NCBI RefSeq assembly: GCF_010748935.1
Contig: NZ_CP048796.1
Location: forward strand, 871,001-935,000
DNA: 64,000 bases
Direction of reading: 5' to 3'
Origin: Providencia vermicola
GTDB taxonomy: Bacteria; Pseudomonadota; Gammaproteobacteria; Enterobacterales; Enterobacteriaceae
Positions 7,644-16,315 of this stretch are shown here, piece after piece. Below the pieces are notes generated by a model. It was not told the DNA's origin, searched no databases, and worked only from the letters and a program-made list of their open reading frames with translations. The first letter of the stretch is position 1. Each line of letters starts with the position of its first letter. The position numbers were made by a program, and so were the translations under genes.

Positions 7644-9785
7644 ATGTTGTCTGTTCATCACTCTCAGCGCTTATCAGGGCTCAAATTAGCGCCCTGTGCA
7701 TTGTTTTTGGCAACTGCACCGTGGGCCTTTTCAGTCGGGGCAGAAGAAAGCTCTCAATCTAAACATGATGTTATGCAAGTCACTACCCTATCGAGTGTTG
7801 ATGATGACTATGTTGAGCCGGGTGTCACTACATTAGGAAAAATAGCCTTAAAGCCAAGAGAAGTGGCGCAATCGGTCAGTGTGATTGATCGTGAACAAAT
7901 CGAAAAACAAAACTTACAAACGCTTGATGACGTTATGCAAAGGGCGACAGGGGTGACAAGTGCCCCTTATGTGAAGTTGACTACCGCTTATTATGTGCGC
8001 GGCTTCCAGATTGACTCTTTTGAAATTGATGGTGTTCCGGCATTGCTCGGTAATATGGCCAGCTCTCCACAGGATATGGCGGTCTATGAGCGTGTTGAGA
8101 TTTTACGTGGCTCCAATGGGTTGCTTCACGGTATGGGCAACCCTGCTGCGACAGTCAATATGGTGCGTAAGCATGCGCCAAAAGAGGACATGGCAAAACT
8201 CAGCTTAACGGCCGGGAGTTGGAATCGTTATCGGGGTGAGGCCGATGTAGGTGGCTTGCTTAATGAGTCGGGGAGTGTTCGCGGACGCTTTGTTATGGCA
8301 TGGGAAGATAAAGATTTCTTCTATGATGTTTCCGATCAGAAGACGCGTTTAATGTATGCCACTGTTGATGCCGACCTAACGCCGGACACGTTGCTGCGGG
8401 TAGGAGCACAATATCAAACAATCGATTCAGTAACCAATATGGCAGGTGTGCCGATGGGGAAAGATGGCAGCGATTTACATCTACCTCGTAAAACCTATCT
8501 TGATGTGGATTGGGATCGTTTTAAATGGGATACCACCCGTACTTTTGCCGCCATTGAACACCAAATCAACGATGATTGGCAGTATAAGCTCAATACCGAA
8601 TATCAGCACGTTAATGCAAGGCTTATTTATGCGGGGGCATGGGGAAATATCGACCCTGAAACAGGGGATGGAGCCATGCTAATGGGAGGCGCGTATAAAT
8701 TCCGCAACGAACAAATCAGCCTAGATACAAGCTTAAATGGCAAGGTTGAAGGTTGGGGGCAAAAACATGATGTGATCATGGGCGTGAATTATTCTCATGC
8801 GAGTGAAAAACAGTATAGCGCTGAGTTTGACCCTGCACTGAATGTTCCGGTGAATGTTTATCGTTGGGATCCCCATAGTGTGCCTAAGCCTAAAATAGGC
8901 CAATACAGTTCACCCGGAGCAACCAAGACGACCCAAAAAGGCGTATATGGGATGGGCAGAATTAAGGTTGTGGAGCCTGTAACGGTGATTATTGGTGCGC
9001 GTGATAGTTGGTGGGAACTGAAATCACCAAGCGCTAAATTCACGGAAAATGGCCGTATCACGCCATACGGTGGTGTGATTTGGGATTTTGCAAAAGATTG
9101 GTCTTGGTATAGCAGTTATTCAACCGTGTACCAGCCACAAACGGCGAAAACGTGGAGTGGCAAAATGCTTAAGCCTGTGGAAGGGCAAACGTTGGAAACA
9201 GGGATTAAGGCGGGGTTGCTTAATGGCAGCGTAAACTTATCTGGTGCGGTGTATCAAATAGATATTAAAAATAACCCTCAAATAGATCCGGATCATCCAA
9301 CTGGTGGTTTCGATAACTACTTTATCAGCGGTGGAAAGGTTCGTAGTCAGGGTTTTGAATTGGAAGGTGTTGGCTACATTACCCCATTTTGGGATGTCTC
9401 TGTTGGTTATACTTACACCGATACCAAGTATCGTGATGATAGCCAAAATAAAGGGAATGCTTATAACACCTTAACCCCACGTCATATGCTACGGGTTTGG
9501 ACAAATTATGACCTTCCTTGGGATGAGCGTAAATGGAGCGTTGGTGGTGGTATGCAAGCACAAAGTGCCTATAGCACGACCAACGGCAATGTCACCTTAC
9601 GCCAAGGGGGCTATGCGCTGTTTAATGCACGTTTAGGTTATCAAATTGATGAAACGTGGACAGCAGCCGTTAACCTAAATAACATATTTGATCGTCGCTA
9701 CTATTCCGGGTTGTTCTCACCGCAATGGAATAACCGTTATGGCGACCCTCGCAATGTGATGTTGACGGTAAAGGCTGATTTTTAA
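7644..9785 (+). CDS. TonB-dependent ferric-siderophore receptor (FpvA/FhuE-type)
   Basis: Outer-membrane gated channel for a ferric siderophore. Residues 1-33 are a signal peptide ending near VGA-EESS. A TonB-box-like DVMQVTTL follows at about residue 41. The plug domain covers about 60-175 ([56 protein letters not shown]). A 22-strand barrel fills the rest and ends in the terminal phenylalanine of VKADF. At 713 residues it lacks the extra N-terminal signalling domain of FpvA/FecA, so signalling probably passes through the AraC protein. The next gene starts in its stop codon region. The siderophore is not identifiable here. Confidence 0.92.
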   Translation: MLSVHHSQRLSGLKLAPCALFLATAPWAFSVGAEESSQSKHDVMQVTTLSSVDDDYVEPGVTTLGKIALKPREVAQSVSVIDREQIEKQNLQTLDDVMQRATGVTSAPYVKLTTAYYVRGFQIDSFEIDGVPALLGNMASSPQDMAVYERVEILRGSNGLLHGMGNPAATVNMVRKHAPKEDMAKLSLTAGSWNRYRGEADVGGLLNESGSVRGRFVMAWEDKDFFYDVSDQKTRLMYATVDADLTPDTLLRVGAQYQTIDSVTNMAGVPMGKDGSDLHLPRKTYLDVDWDRFKWDTTRTFAAIEHQINDDWQYKLNTEYQHVNARLIYAGAWGNIDPETGDGAMLMGGAYKFRNEQISLDTSLNGKVEGWGQKHDVIMGVNYSHASEKQYSAEFDPALNVPVNVYRWDPHSVPKPKIGQYSSPGATKTTQKGVYGMGRIKVVEPVTVIIGARDSWWELKSPSAKFTENGRITPYGGVIWDFAKDWSWYSSYSTVYQPQTAKTWSGKMLKPVEGQTLETGIKAGLLNGSVNLSGAVYQIDIKNNPQIDPDHPTGGFDNYFISGGKVRSQGFELEGVGYITPFWDVSVGYTYTDTKYRDDSQNKGNAYNTLTPRHMLRVWTNYDLPWDERKWSVGGGMQAQSAYSTTNGNVTLRQGGYALFNARLGYQIDETWTAAVNLNNIFDRRYYSGLFSPQWNNRYGDPRNVMLTVKADF

Positions 9786-10039
9786 TGAAATTAGTCAGTG
9801 TCATCGCAGTCATTGGTACTTTGATTGGGGGAGTCGTGCTCTCCCTATCATTAGCCCAGCTATACCCTTCCGTTGATCCATTAAACCGCCTTTATGGTGC
9901 TGTTTTCCTTTCGGTTTTTATCACTATAGTCATGTTTGTCTACAGTTTAACGGCCCAAGGGTGGCAGCAAATGTTGTTGCGCAGTTATGGATGGTGGCCA
10001 ATTCCATTGTTAATACTGTTTTGGCAGGGGGGATTATGA
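9785..10039 (+). CDS. Small membrane protein of the siderophore operon (DUF3649-like)
   Basis: An 84-residue protein with three hydrophobic stretches: SVIAVIGTLIGGVVLSLSLA, YGAVFLSVFITIVMFVYSL and WWPIPLLILFW. It starts one base before the receptor gene ends and its stop overlaps the next start as ATGA. Operons with a TonB receptor, a small three-helix protein (DUF3649 or DUF3325 type) and a PepSY membrane protein recur in Gram-negative iron uptake, and this fits by size and position. Assignment to DUF3649 is tentative. The function is unknown, presumably in iron-siderophore transfer or reduction at the inner membrane. Confidence 0.75.
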   Translation: MKLVSVIAVIGTLIGGVVLSLSLAQLYPSVDPLNRLYGAVFLSVFITIVMFVYSLTAQGWQQMLLRSYGWWPIPLLILFWQGGL

Positions 10040-11466
10040 CGGTACCTCTTATACGCCGGATGTCTAATTTGCATCGTAGTGCGGGGGCATTTTTAGGTGT
10101 TTTTTTATTTGTGATCATGTTGAGTGGTACTTGGAGCTTAGGCAGCGACGCCTTGCGTCTTTGGTGGAATAAAGCCCCGCTTTCGGGCGAGCACTTACCA
10201 TTATCGCAATTATTAGCACGACAGCCTGACTCAACATTAGTGCAGCTACCTCAACCTGCTAATCCGACGATCACGTTTTGCCTTGGAATAGGGCAATGTG
10301 ATAACAGCTATAGCGCAATATCTGGCCAGCCTTTAGTGCAAAATACACCCGCAATGTGGTTGGTAACTTTGCATAAGAGCCTCTTTATGGATTTCCCCGG
10401 ACGCATTTTTATCAGCCTATTTGGTTTTGCACTAGCAGTACTCTTAATCAGTGGCTTTATTATTAACCGACGTAAGCTAGCTTCCATGATGCAGATACCG
10501 CGTCGGCGAAATTTACGTTTATTGATCCATGATCTCCATAATGGGTTGGGGTTATGGTGTTACCCATGGCTAATTCTGTTTGCTGTCACGGGAGCATTAT
10601 CAGGGGTAGGCGCTTTAGGTACCGTTGGGCTGGCAAGCAGTGTCAATCCTGATCATCCTCAATTAGTGATGCAACAATTGATGGGGGATTTTCGAGAGAT
10701 AGCCAGCCAGCCGCCTACACAAGGCCGCTACCAACCCGAGCAAGTTCTCACATTGCTTGAACAATCCTATCCATCATTCACACCTCAAATATTAATGCGC
10801 CGCGATAACGTGTTGATTGTGGGGGGCGTGCGGGCAGGGCAACCCAGTAGTGCGAATTTTGAACAATACCGTTTCGATTTGCATAAAGGGCAGCTAACGG
10901 GCATTCGAGACTCTTCTGAGCAGGCATTTTGGACTCGTGCTTTTATCAGTATCCAGCCACTGCATTATGGTCAATATCAATGGCTACCGAAACTCGACAT
11001 GGTGTTGAGCGTTTTACATTTTATTGCTGGCTTTAGCGGCTGTGTATTGGTCGCAAGTGGGTTGGCAATGTGGTGCTGGCGGCACTCAGATTCACCTATT
11101 TCAGGGGTAATAGTGGGATGTTGTGGCGGATTGTTGTTGTCAACGAGCGGATTACTTGTCGTGATGTCCTTGTCATTCTCATTGCCAATGCGTGTATTTT
11201 TTCTATTTTGGGGCGCCATTTGGGTCATGTGTATGGTGGTTAAGCATAGACGTCAGATGTTGATTCTGATTGCCTCATTATCTGCTCTGCTATTTTTCAT
11301 CGCGTTAGCTTGTTCCCTATGGCAACAGCCGGCCTACTTGACTCGAATTAATTTTATCTTGCTGTTTTGTGGCGTATTTTTGTTATTAGCACTTGTATGT
11401 GTTGCGAAATTGTCCGCACCACAAAAAAGTGATCGGAGTGGATATGAAAGATCTATTACAGAATAA
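10036..11466 (+). CDS. PepSY-associated transmembrane protein (PiuB-like)
   Basis: The start at 10036 makes an ATGA overlap with the preceding stop codon; an upstream in-frame ATG at 9961 lies inside the preceding gene. The 476-residue protein has an N-terminal helix (AGAFLGVFLFVIMLSG), a pair of helices around residues 135-200 with RNLRLLIHDLHNGLGLW, a periplasmic PepSY-type region and several C-terminal helices. Proteins of this kind (PiuB/FoxB-like) are linked to TonB receptors and are thought to reduce or release iron from siderophores at the inner membrane. Conserved histidines in LHKSLF and HDLHN may bind haem or metal (inference). Confidence 0.87.
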   Translation: MTVPLIRRMSNLHRSAGAFLGVFLFVIMLSGTWSLGSDALRLWWNKAPLSGEHLPLSQLLARQPDSTLVQLPQPANPTITFCLGIGQCDNSYSAISGQPLVQNTPAMWLVTLHKSLFMDFPGRIFISLFGFALAVLLISGFIINRRKLASMMQIPRRRNLRLLIHDLHNGLGLWCYPWLILFAVTGALSGVGALGTVGLASSVNPDHPQLVMQQLMGDFREIASQPPTQGRYQPEQVLTLLEQSYPSFTPQILMRRDNVLIVGGVRAGQPSSANFEQYRFDLHKGQLTGIRDSSEQAFWTRAFISIQPLHYGQYQWLPKLDMVLSVLHFIAGFSGCVLVASGLAMWCWRHSDSPISGVIVGCCGGLLLSTSGLLVVMSLSFSLPMRVFFLFWGAIWVMCMVVKHRRQMLILIASLSALLFFIALACSLWQQPAYLTRINFILLFCGVFLLLALVCVAKLSAPQKSDRSGYERSITE

Positions 11467-12667
11467 ACAGTTAGTCGTGACCTTAGGGTTATTATATCTT
11501 GCACAAGGCATTCCAATGGGCGTTGCAATGGATGCGTTGCCGACATTTTTACGCCATGATGGCAGTGAGCTGAGTGTATTAGCTTTTTTACCCTTAGTTG
11601 GACTACCTTGGGTGATTAAATTCCTCTGGGCACCTTTTGTTGATAACCATTGGGGAAAGACATTAGGACGTCGTAAAAGTTGGATCATTCCAATGCAAGT
11701 GGTGGTCACTGTGAGCATGTTTTCACTCAGTGTGATTGGGTTTTCTGTGGAAAATGCTATCGCGTGTGTAGCATTACTTTGTCTTTCCTCTTTAGCGAGT
11801 GCAACCCAAGATATTGCCACAGATGGAATGGCGGCAGAGCAAGTCAATAGCGCAATGCTATCTAAAATTAATGCGATACAGATAGCGGGGGTGATGGCTG
11901 GCTTTTTTATTGGCGGCGCAGGCTTGATGATGATGAGCGACTCTTTAGGCCAACATATGTCATTGGCAATTTTGGCGTGCGTACCATTATTGAGCTTATT
12001 GTTTATTGTGGTATGCCCACTGAAAAAAACACAGACAAGCGTTGTCGCTGAAAAAGCAAGTCTGTTAAACACCTTTAAACGGCGTGGTGCTCCTCGATTA
12101 TTATTATTAACACTGTTATCCGCTGTCACTGCTGTTTCAGGGTTTGGATTGGCTAAACTATTCCTCAATGATGCAGGCTGGTCTTTAGCGGAGATCGGCA
12201 AAATGGGGATGGCTGGTGGAATGGTAACCTTGATATTAGGATGCGGCGGTGGCGCATGGCTGATTGGTAAGATAGGTGTTTGGCGGGCCTTTTCATTCGG
12301 TTTACTGTTTGCACTGCTATCCTCTTTACTTTGGATGGTGCAATCAGTGAATGGTGTGATGATGGGGTTAGTGGCGACATGTATCGTTCTTGGTTCCTTG
12401 TCAGCAGGTATTACCTCTGTTGCTATTATGACCGCAGGCATGCAGTTTGCATCACGTTACCATCAAGCAGGCACAGATATGACCGCAGTGCAAAGCACTC
12501 GTGATATTGGTGAATTAGCGAGTTCAATGATGCTCGTGGGATTGACCGCTGCAATAGGGTATTCAGGCGGCTTTATGTTGGGGGCTGGTATCGCTTTTGT
12601 CGCATTGCTGGTTACCTTTTCACATTACCGTTATATGCAACGATTGAAAACAGAAGAAGCCGCTTAA
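11444..12667 (+). CDS. RhtX/FptX-family inner-membrane siderophore transporter
   Basis: A 407-residue, 12-helix major facilitator protein. The N-terminal LGLLYLAQGIPMGVAMDALP and the loop WAPFVDNHWGKTLGRRKSW mark the AmpG-like branch that includes RhtX (rhizobactin) and FptX (pyochelin). These single-component permeases carry ferric siderophores across the inner membrane without an ABC system. The ATG at 11444 was chosen for family length and the purine-rich GGAGTGG upstream; it overlaps the PepSY gene by 23 bases. It completes an outer-to-inner membrane import route in one operon. No biosynthetic genes are linked, so it probably takes up another organism's siderophore. Confidence 0.88.
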   Translation: MKDLLQNKQLVVTLGLLYLAQGIPMGVAMDALPTFLRHDGSELSVLAFLPLVGLPWVIKFLWAPFVDNHWGKTLGRRKSWIIPMQVVVTVSMFSLSVIGFSVENAIACVALLCLSSLASATQDIATDGMAAEQVNSAMLSKINAIQIAGVMAGFFIGGAGLMMMSDSLGQHMSLAILACVPLLSLLFIVVCPLKKTQTSVVAEKASLLNTFKRRGAPRLLLLTLLSAVTAVSGFGLAKLFLNDAGWSLAEIGKMGMAGGMVTLILGCGGGAWLIGKIGVWRAFSFGLLFALLSSLLWMVQSVNGVMMGLVATCIVLGSLSAGITSVAIMTAGMQFASRYHQAGTDMTAVQSTRDIGELASSMMLVGLTAAIGYSGGFMLGAGIAFVALLVTFSHYRYMQRLKTEEAA

Positions 12668-12680
12668 GTCAGGCTTAAAA

Positions 12681-12706
12681 CTCTCCTGCCTATAAAGGCA
12701 GGAGAG
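12681..12706 (-). terminator. Terminator for the minus-strand TonB receptor
   Basis: Stem CTCTCCTGCC / GGCAGGAGAG with loop TATAAA. On the minus strand it is followed by TTTTAAG, so it best serves the minus-strand receptor; it may also slow transcripts from the converging plus-strand operon. Confidence 0.75.
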
Positions 12707-12711
12707 GGACA

Positions 12712-12809
12712 TTAAAATCGATAAGTAAAATCTACCGTGAAGGTTCGTCCAGGAGCAGGCATTAAACTCAATGCCATTGGATCAACATAATATTCGTTGG
12801 TTAAGTTAG
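12712..12809 (-). other. Out-of-frame C-terminal tail of the adjoining TonB receptor
   Basis: After the receptor's apparent stop codon at 12810, another frame continues TVTNLTNEYYVDPMALSLMP, then APGRTFTVDFTYRF and TAA at 12712. This is a textbook TonB-receptor C-terminus, with a TNLTNEYY segment and a final aromatic phenylalanine. One added base near 12813-12821 (GCAGAACGG to GCAGAAACGG) would fuse it to the preceding 855 residues. It is therefore the displaced end of that gene. Confidence 0.85.
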
Positions 12810-15377
12810 TTACCGTTCTGCATTTGGATTAAACTGATAGTTCGCATAGGCATCGTAGGTGACTGTCGACAAATAAATTAATTGTGTTCCTGTCATACCC
12901 ACTGTATGCCAATTCTGGTTCAATTTATGCGTTGGTCCACTATTATAAATACGGCGCACGCCAATATCTAAGTTACGCTCCTCTAATAATCTTACGCCAA
13001 GTGTAGTGTTAATCGTGTATTTGGGGGGATTAGTCAAATTAACTAATGAAGTACCAAAGCCACCATTGACGCAATTAGGTGTGTTTGGGTCACCATAGGC
13101 ATAACCACGAATACGACTCGCGGTTGTGGCGTCACAAGTCTTTGCTTCTAAGTAGTAGTTTCCAGAGACATCCGCATAGAAGCGACCCTGATCGTAAGAG
13201 AGGTGATATTCGATCCCTGAAGTTTTATACAGGTCGACGTTTTCAATAAGCCATGATGAATTATTTGGATGGTAACCACGCGTGATCATATTGTGCAAAT
13301 CACTTTTAAACCAAGCAACTTTCGCAGCCATCTTATCATCACTTGTTAGCATTGAATGTTGGACGGTGGAAGCCCCGATCTCCAAAACTTTATTTTTTTC
13401 GGGTTTTAAATCAGCCGCAGGAACAGAAGTCCAATTGCCAAGAGTTGATTCAAAAATACTTGGATTTTTAACGGCCTCGCTATATTTCACATATAACTGG
13501 CTAGTGTCATCTAAATGAAATGCAATACCGACTTGTGGGCTAAAGTCGCGTCCATGACGTTCCATTGGTTTGGTATAAGCGTATTCGGTTGTGACTTCTT
13601 TTTTCAAGATAGCTTGCTCTGGTGGACGAGGATCGCGCTCAAAGTCATCGAAATCATATTTATCGCCTAGGGTACTATTGGCATAAGGTGTATTTTTTAA
13701 TGAGTCCAAGGTGTAATGACCTTGTTCATCAGGCCACCATTCCATATACCAACTTTCGGGCCATTTTTGGAAAAATTCCCCATTCTTTTTCAGGCGGGCA
13801 AACGTATATTCTTGAGTACGTGATTTTGCCGCGTAAGCGGTACTATTTCTATCTCGCACATTATATTCGGTATAGCGACCACCAACTTGAAGTGTTAGCC
13901 AGTTTACGGGTTTATATTCCAACGAACTGGAAAGACTGTACTCTTTGCGAACGCCGCTACGTAAGAAACGGTTTTTCTGCAAATTTTCTTTTAAAATAGG
14001 GGAGTTAGGTCCTGTATCTTCATGTTGAAAAGAACCGCCAAGGGTTAAATTAAATTCACCAAAACGGCTTTCAAACGTAGAGCGATTGGTTAAGTTAACG
14101 CCATAGCGATCAGCTCGAATATCCGATAATAAGCCTTGTTTGTACTCTTCATTTTGTGGATCAGGTAGCTGTTCTGTTGATAAATCAAACACAGGAACAT
14201 TACCGATGTTGGCATTGTACATACGGCTCACTGAGCGCGTATACCAAAACTCCGATGTGAGGTTGAGCCAGTCATTATCAGGGTTAAAATTGTGTTTTGC
14301 CGATAAAGCATCAATGGTTATTTTACTAGGAACAAACTGTGTTGATTCACCTTTGCTGTTCGGGGCCATAATCATTGAAGGCATAATTTCCCCCCAACTT
14401 GCGTCATAACGGCGATAAATCAGCTCCAGTTTTTGATTTTCAGTTAGCTCCCCCATCCCTTTGAGCAGCCAAGACTCACTTCGGCTATGTGTATCAAGTA
14501 CCTCTTTACCAGCAGGAAACGCTTCGATCACTGCGGCTGTCGTCATTCCTGTGCCGCCAGTTGTCGAATAATGTGCTTTTTCGTAGCGATCAGCACCATG
14601 CTTACCAGCAAAGTAGTTACCCTGTTTACGATAAGCGTAAGCTGCAAGGAGTTGGTAGCGATCTTGGTCAGTTGCCATCGCTACACTGCCGAATCGACTG
14701 TTCATATTCGGCCATTGATTTGCATCGTCGCTATCTTTGATTTTTGTATAAAACCCTGAGCGTTCTGAAACGGTATTATTTGCCATCCCACCTCTTAAAC
14801 GAACACCAAACGTTTCGCCTTTAGGGATCACGTCAGCGGGTTGTAATGTGGTTACACGCACTGCTCCACCAATAGCGCCAGCCCCATCAGTGGCAAGCGT
14901 AGGGCCTTTGTCGATGCTAACTTGACTAATCAAATCGGGGTCTAAATAACTCCGCTGCTGTACACCCGCATAGCCTCGATAAACATCGATTGATTGTTGT
15001 GTTCCATCAACAATAATAGGCACGCGGCTTTGACCTTGTAGACCCCGAATATTAACATCAAGGGCGCCACCGTTACGAATATCACCTAGATGCACCCCAC
15101 TGACGCCACGTAAGAAATCAGCGGAGGAATTCCCTCGAAATCTTTCAACTGTTTTTCCATCGATATAAGAGGAAGAGCCGAGCTGTAAATAAGGGAACTC
15201 GGCATCCAACTCTTTTTGTGATTTTGCTGAAACTTTTAGTGGGCCTAATTGCGTTATGTCTTGAGTTGAGACTTGGGTTTCAGCGTAAGCAACCATCATT
15301 CCGCTTGCCATAAACGGACTAACACCAATAATTAATTTAAGAAGTCGAGAAACAGGCCTCATGGAATGTTTATTCAT
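12810..15377 (-). CDS. TonB-dependent receptor, haem/haemoglobin-type architecture, 3'-frameshifted
   Basis: As read, 855 residues. A signal peptide ends near VAYA-ETQ, followed by the plug (SADFLRGVSGVHLGDIRNGG, VPIIVDGTQQSIDVYRGYAG, GAIGGAVRVTT) and a long barrel. The YVKYSEAVKNPSIFES and ADLKPEKN segments occupy the places of the FRAP and NPNL motifs of haem receptors but do not conserve them, so the substrate is uncertain. The reading ends abruptly at NPNAER, and the missing last strand continues in another frame (12712-12809). Without the terminal phenylalanine, outer-membrane assembly should fail. A Fur box precedes it and a terminator follows, so expression signals are intact. Either a recent mutation or a one-base sequencing error explains it. 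Confidence 0.85.
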   Translation of the reverse strand: MNKHSMRPVSRLLKLIIGVSPFMASGMMVAYAETQVSTQDITQLGPLKVSAKSQKELDAEFPYLQLGSSSYIDGKTVERFRGNSSADFLRGVSGVHLGDIRNGGALDVNIRGLQGQSRVPIIVDGTQQSIDVYRGYAGVQQRSYLDPDLISQVSIDKGPTLATDGAGAIGGAVRVTTLQPADVIPKGETFGVRLRGGMANNTVSERSGFYTKIKDSDDANQWPNMNSRFGSVAMATDQDRYQLLAAYAYRKQGNYFAGKHGADRYEKAHYSTTGGTGMTTAAVIEAFPAGKEVLDTHSRSESWLLKGMGELTENQKLELIYRRYDASWGEIMPSMIMAPNSKGESTQFVPSKITIDALSAKHNFNPDNDWLNLTSEFWYTRSVSRMYNANIGNVPVFDLSTEQLPDPQNEEYKQGLLSDIRADRYGVNLTNRSTFESRFGEFNLTLGGSFQHEDTGPNSPILKENLQKNRFLRSGVRKEYSLSSSLEYKPVNWLTLQVGGRYTEYNVRDRNSTAYAAKSRTQEYTFARLKKNGEFFQKWPESWYMEWWPDEQGHYTLDSLKNTPYANSTLGDKYDFDDFERDPRPPEQAILKKEVTTEYAYTKPMERHGRDFSPQVGIAFHLDDTSQLYVKYSEAVKNPSIFESTLGNWTSVPAADLKPEKNKVLEIGASTVQHSMLTSDDKMAAKVAWFKSDLHNMITRGYHPNNSSWLIENVDLYKTSGIEYHLSYDQGRFYADVSGNYYLEAKTCDATTASRIRGYAYGDPNTPNCVNGGFGTSLVNLTNPPKYTINTTLGVRLLEERNLDIGVRRIYNSGPTHKLNQNWHTVGMTGTQLIYLSTVTYDAYANYQFNPNAER

Positions 15378-15413
15378 GACGATTATTATTTAAAGTTAAT
15401 TGGTAATGCGATT

Positions 15414-15432
15414 GTAAATAATAATTATTATC
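15414..15432 (-). promoter_or_regulatory. Fur box upstream of the minus-strand TonB receptor
   Basis: On the minus strand GATAATAATTATTATTTAC matches 14 of 19 Fur-consensus positions by eye. It lies about 40 bases before the receptor start codon. The rest of 15378-15723 holds no gene that I can see. Confidence 0.7.
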
Positions 15433-15723
15433 ATTCAATTAATTAACTAATCATTAACATTAAAAGGCGAGTTTGTACTAACATATTGATTATAAAAAAT
15501 TATAAACATAGGTAATTTACATTTAGGCAGGCGATATAATTACATAATTTTTGTTGGGATATTAAAAATATAGCTAGGCACAATGAATAATGGACGAATT
15601 GATTGCGAATTAGCGTGTATCCCCGACCGATAGAGGGGTGACAGCATTAATTCAGAGGTAAGGAACTCGCATAGGCATGGTTAAATGCGTAAGGGAGAGG
15701 GAGGAGGGGGAATGTGAATCATA

Positions 15724-15752
15724 TAAAAAAGGCACCGTGCTATACGGTGCCT
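15724..15752 (-). terminator. Terminator after hpaC
   Basis: AGGCACCGT / ACGGTGCCT stem with a 5-base loop, followed on the minus strand by TTTTT. It lies 26 bases beyond the hpaC stop and closes the hpaBC transcript. Confidence 0.85.
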
Positions 15753-15777
15753 CGTTGATTCATTATTGTAATAAAGG

Positions 15778-16296
15778 TTATGCAGTGACTGCTAGTACTT
15801 GGTGCATAACAGGGTGGAATTTACGCTTGAAGTAAATTAACCCATGACCTTCTTCTCTTACAATAATCTGCTTTATCTCAACCAAGTAAACAGAATGTGT
15901 ACCAATATCTTGCACTTGGGTAATTTCGCCTTCTAGATTCGCTAGAGCATCTTTCAAGAGTGGTTGCTGCAAAATACCTCTATCCCAGACACTCCAAGCA
16001 AAACGCTCTTCCATCGTCGAGCCTTTCATTCCAGCGAAGTGGCAAGCCATTTCTTCTTGTTCATGGTTAAGCACGTTGACACACAGGCGGCCATTTTCTT
16101 GAAAGACCGCATTCATAGCACTGTTGCGGTTAACGCATACCATCAAAGTGGGTGGCGTGTCCGTGACGGAACAGACTGCTGTTGCCGTAATACCGCAACA
16201 ACCGGCAGTACCATCCGTGGTGACAATGTTAACGGCTGCACCAAGACTTGCCATCGCATCTCTGAAACGTAGGCGATGTTCATTTTCTAAAGACAT
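15778..16296 (-). CDS. hpaC: 4-Hydroxyphenylacetate 3-monooxygenase, flavin reductase component
   Basis: HpaC uses NADH to reduce FAD and hands the free FADH2 to HpaB. The 172-residue protein has the short flavin-reductase fold: RDAMASLGAAVNIVTTDG at the N-terminus, ITATAVCSVTDTPPTLMVC (flavin phosphate region) and FKRKFHPV near the end. The length matches E. coli HpaC (170). A strong AGGAGG precedes the ATG. It lies 19 bases after hpaB and before a terminator, so the two form a two-gene operon. The rest of the 4-HPA pathway is about 13 kb away. Confidence 0.96.
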   Translation of the reverse strand: MSLENEHRLRFRDAMASLGAAVNIVTTDGTAGCCGITATAVCSVTDTPPTLMVCVNRNSAMNAVFQENGRLCVNVLNHEQEEMACHFAGMKGSTMEERFAWSVWDRGILQQPLLKDALANLEGEITQVQDIGTHSVYLVEIKQIIVREEGHGLIYFKRKFHPVMHQVLAVTA

Positions 16297-16315
16297 ATTG
16301 ACCTCCTGCTGCCGA

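Noticed and set aside
11386-12441. A 351-codon open frame on the minus strand
   Set aside because: It lies opposite the RhtX-type transporter, whose protein sequence is clearly real; the antisense product has low-complexity composition and no recognisable domain.
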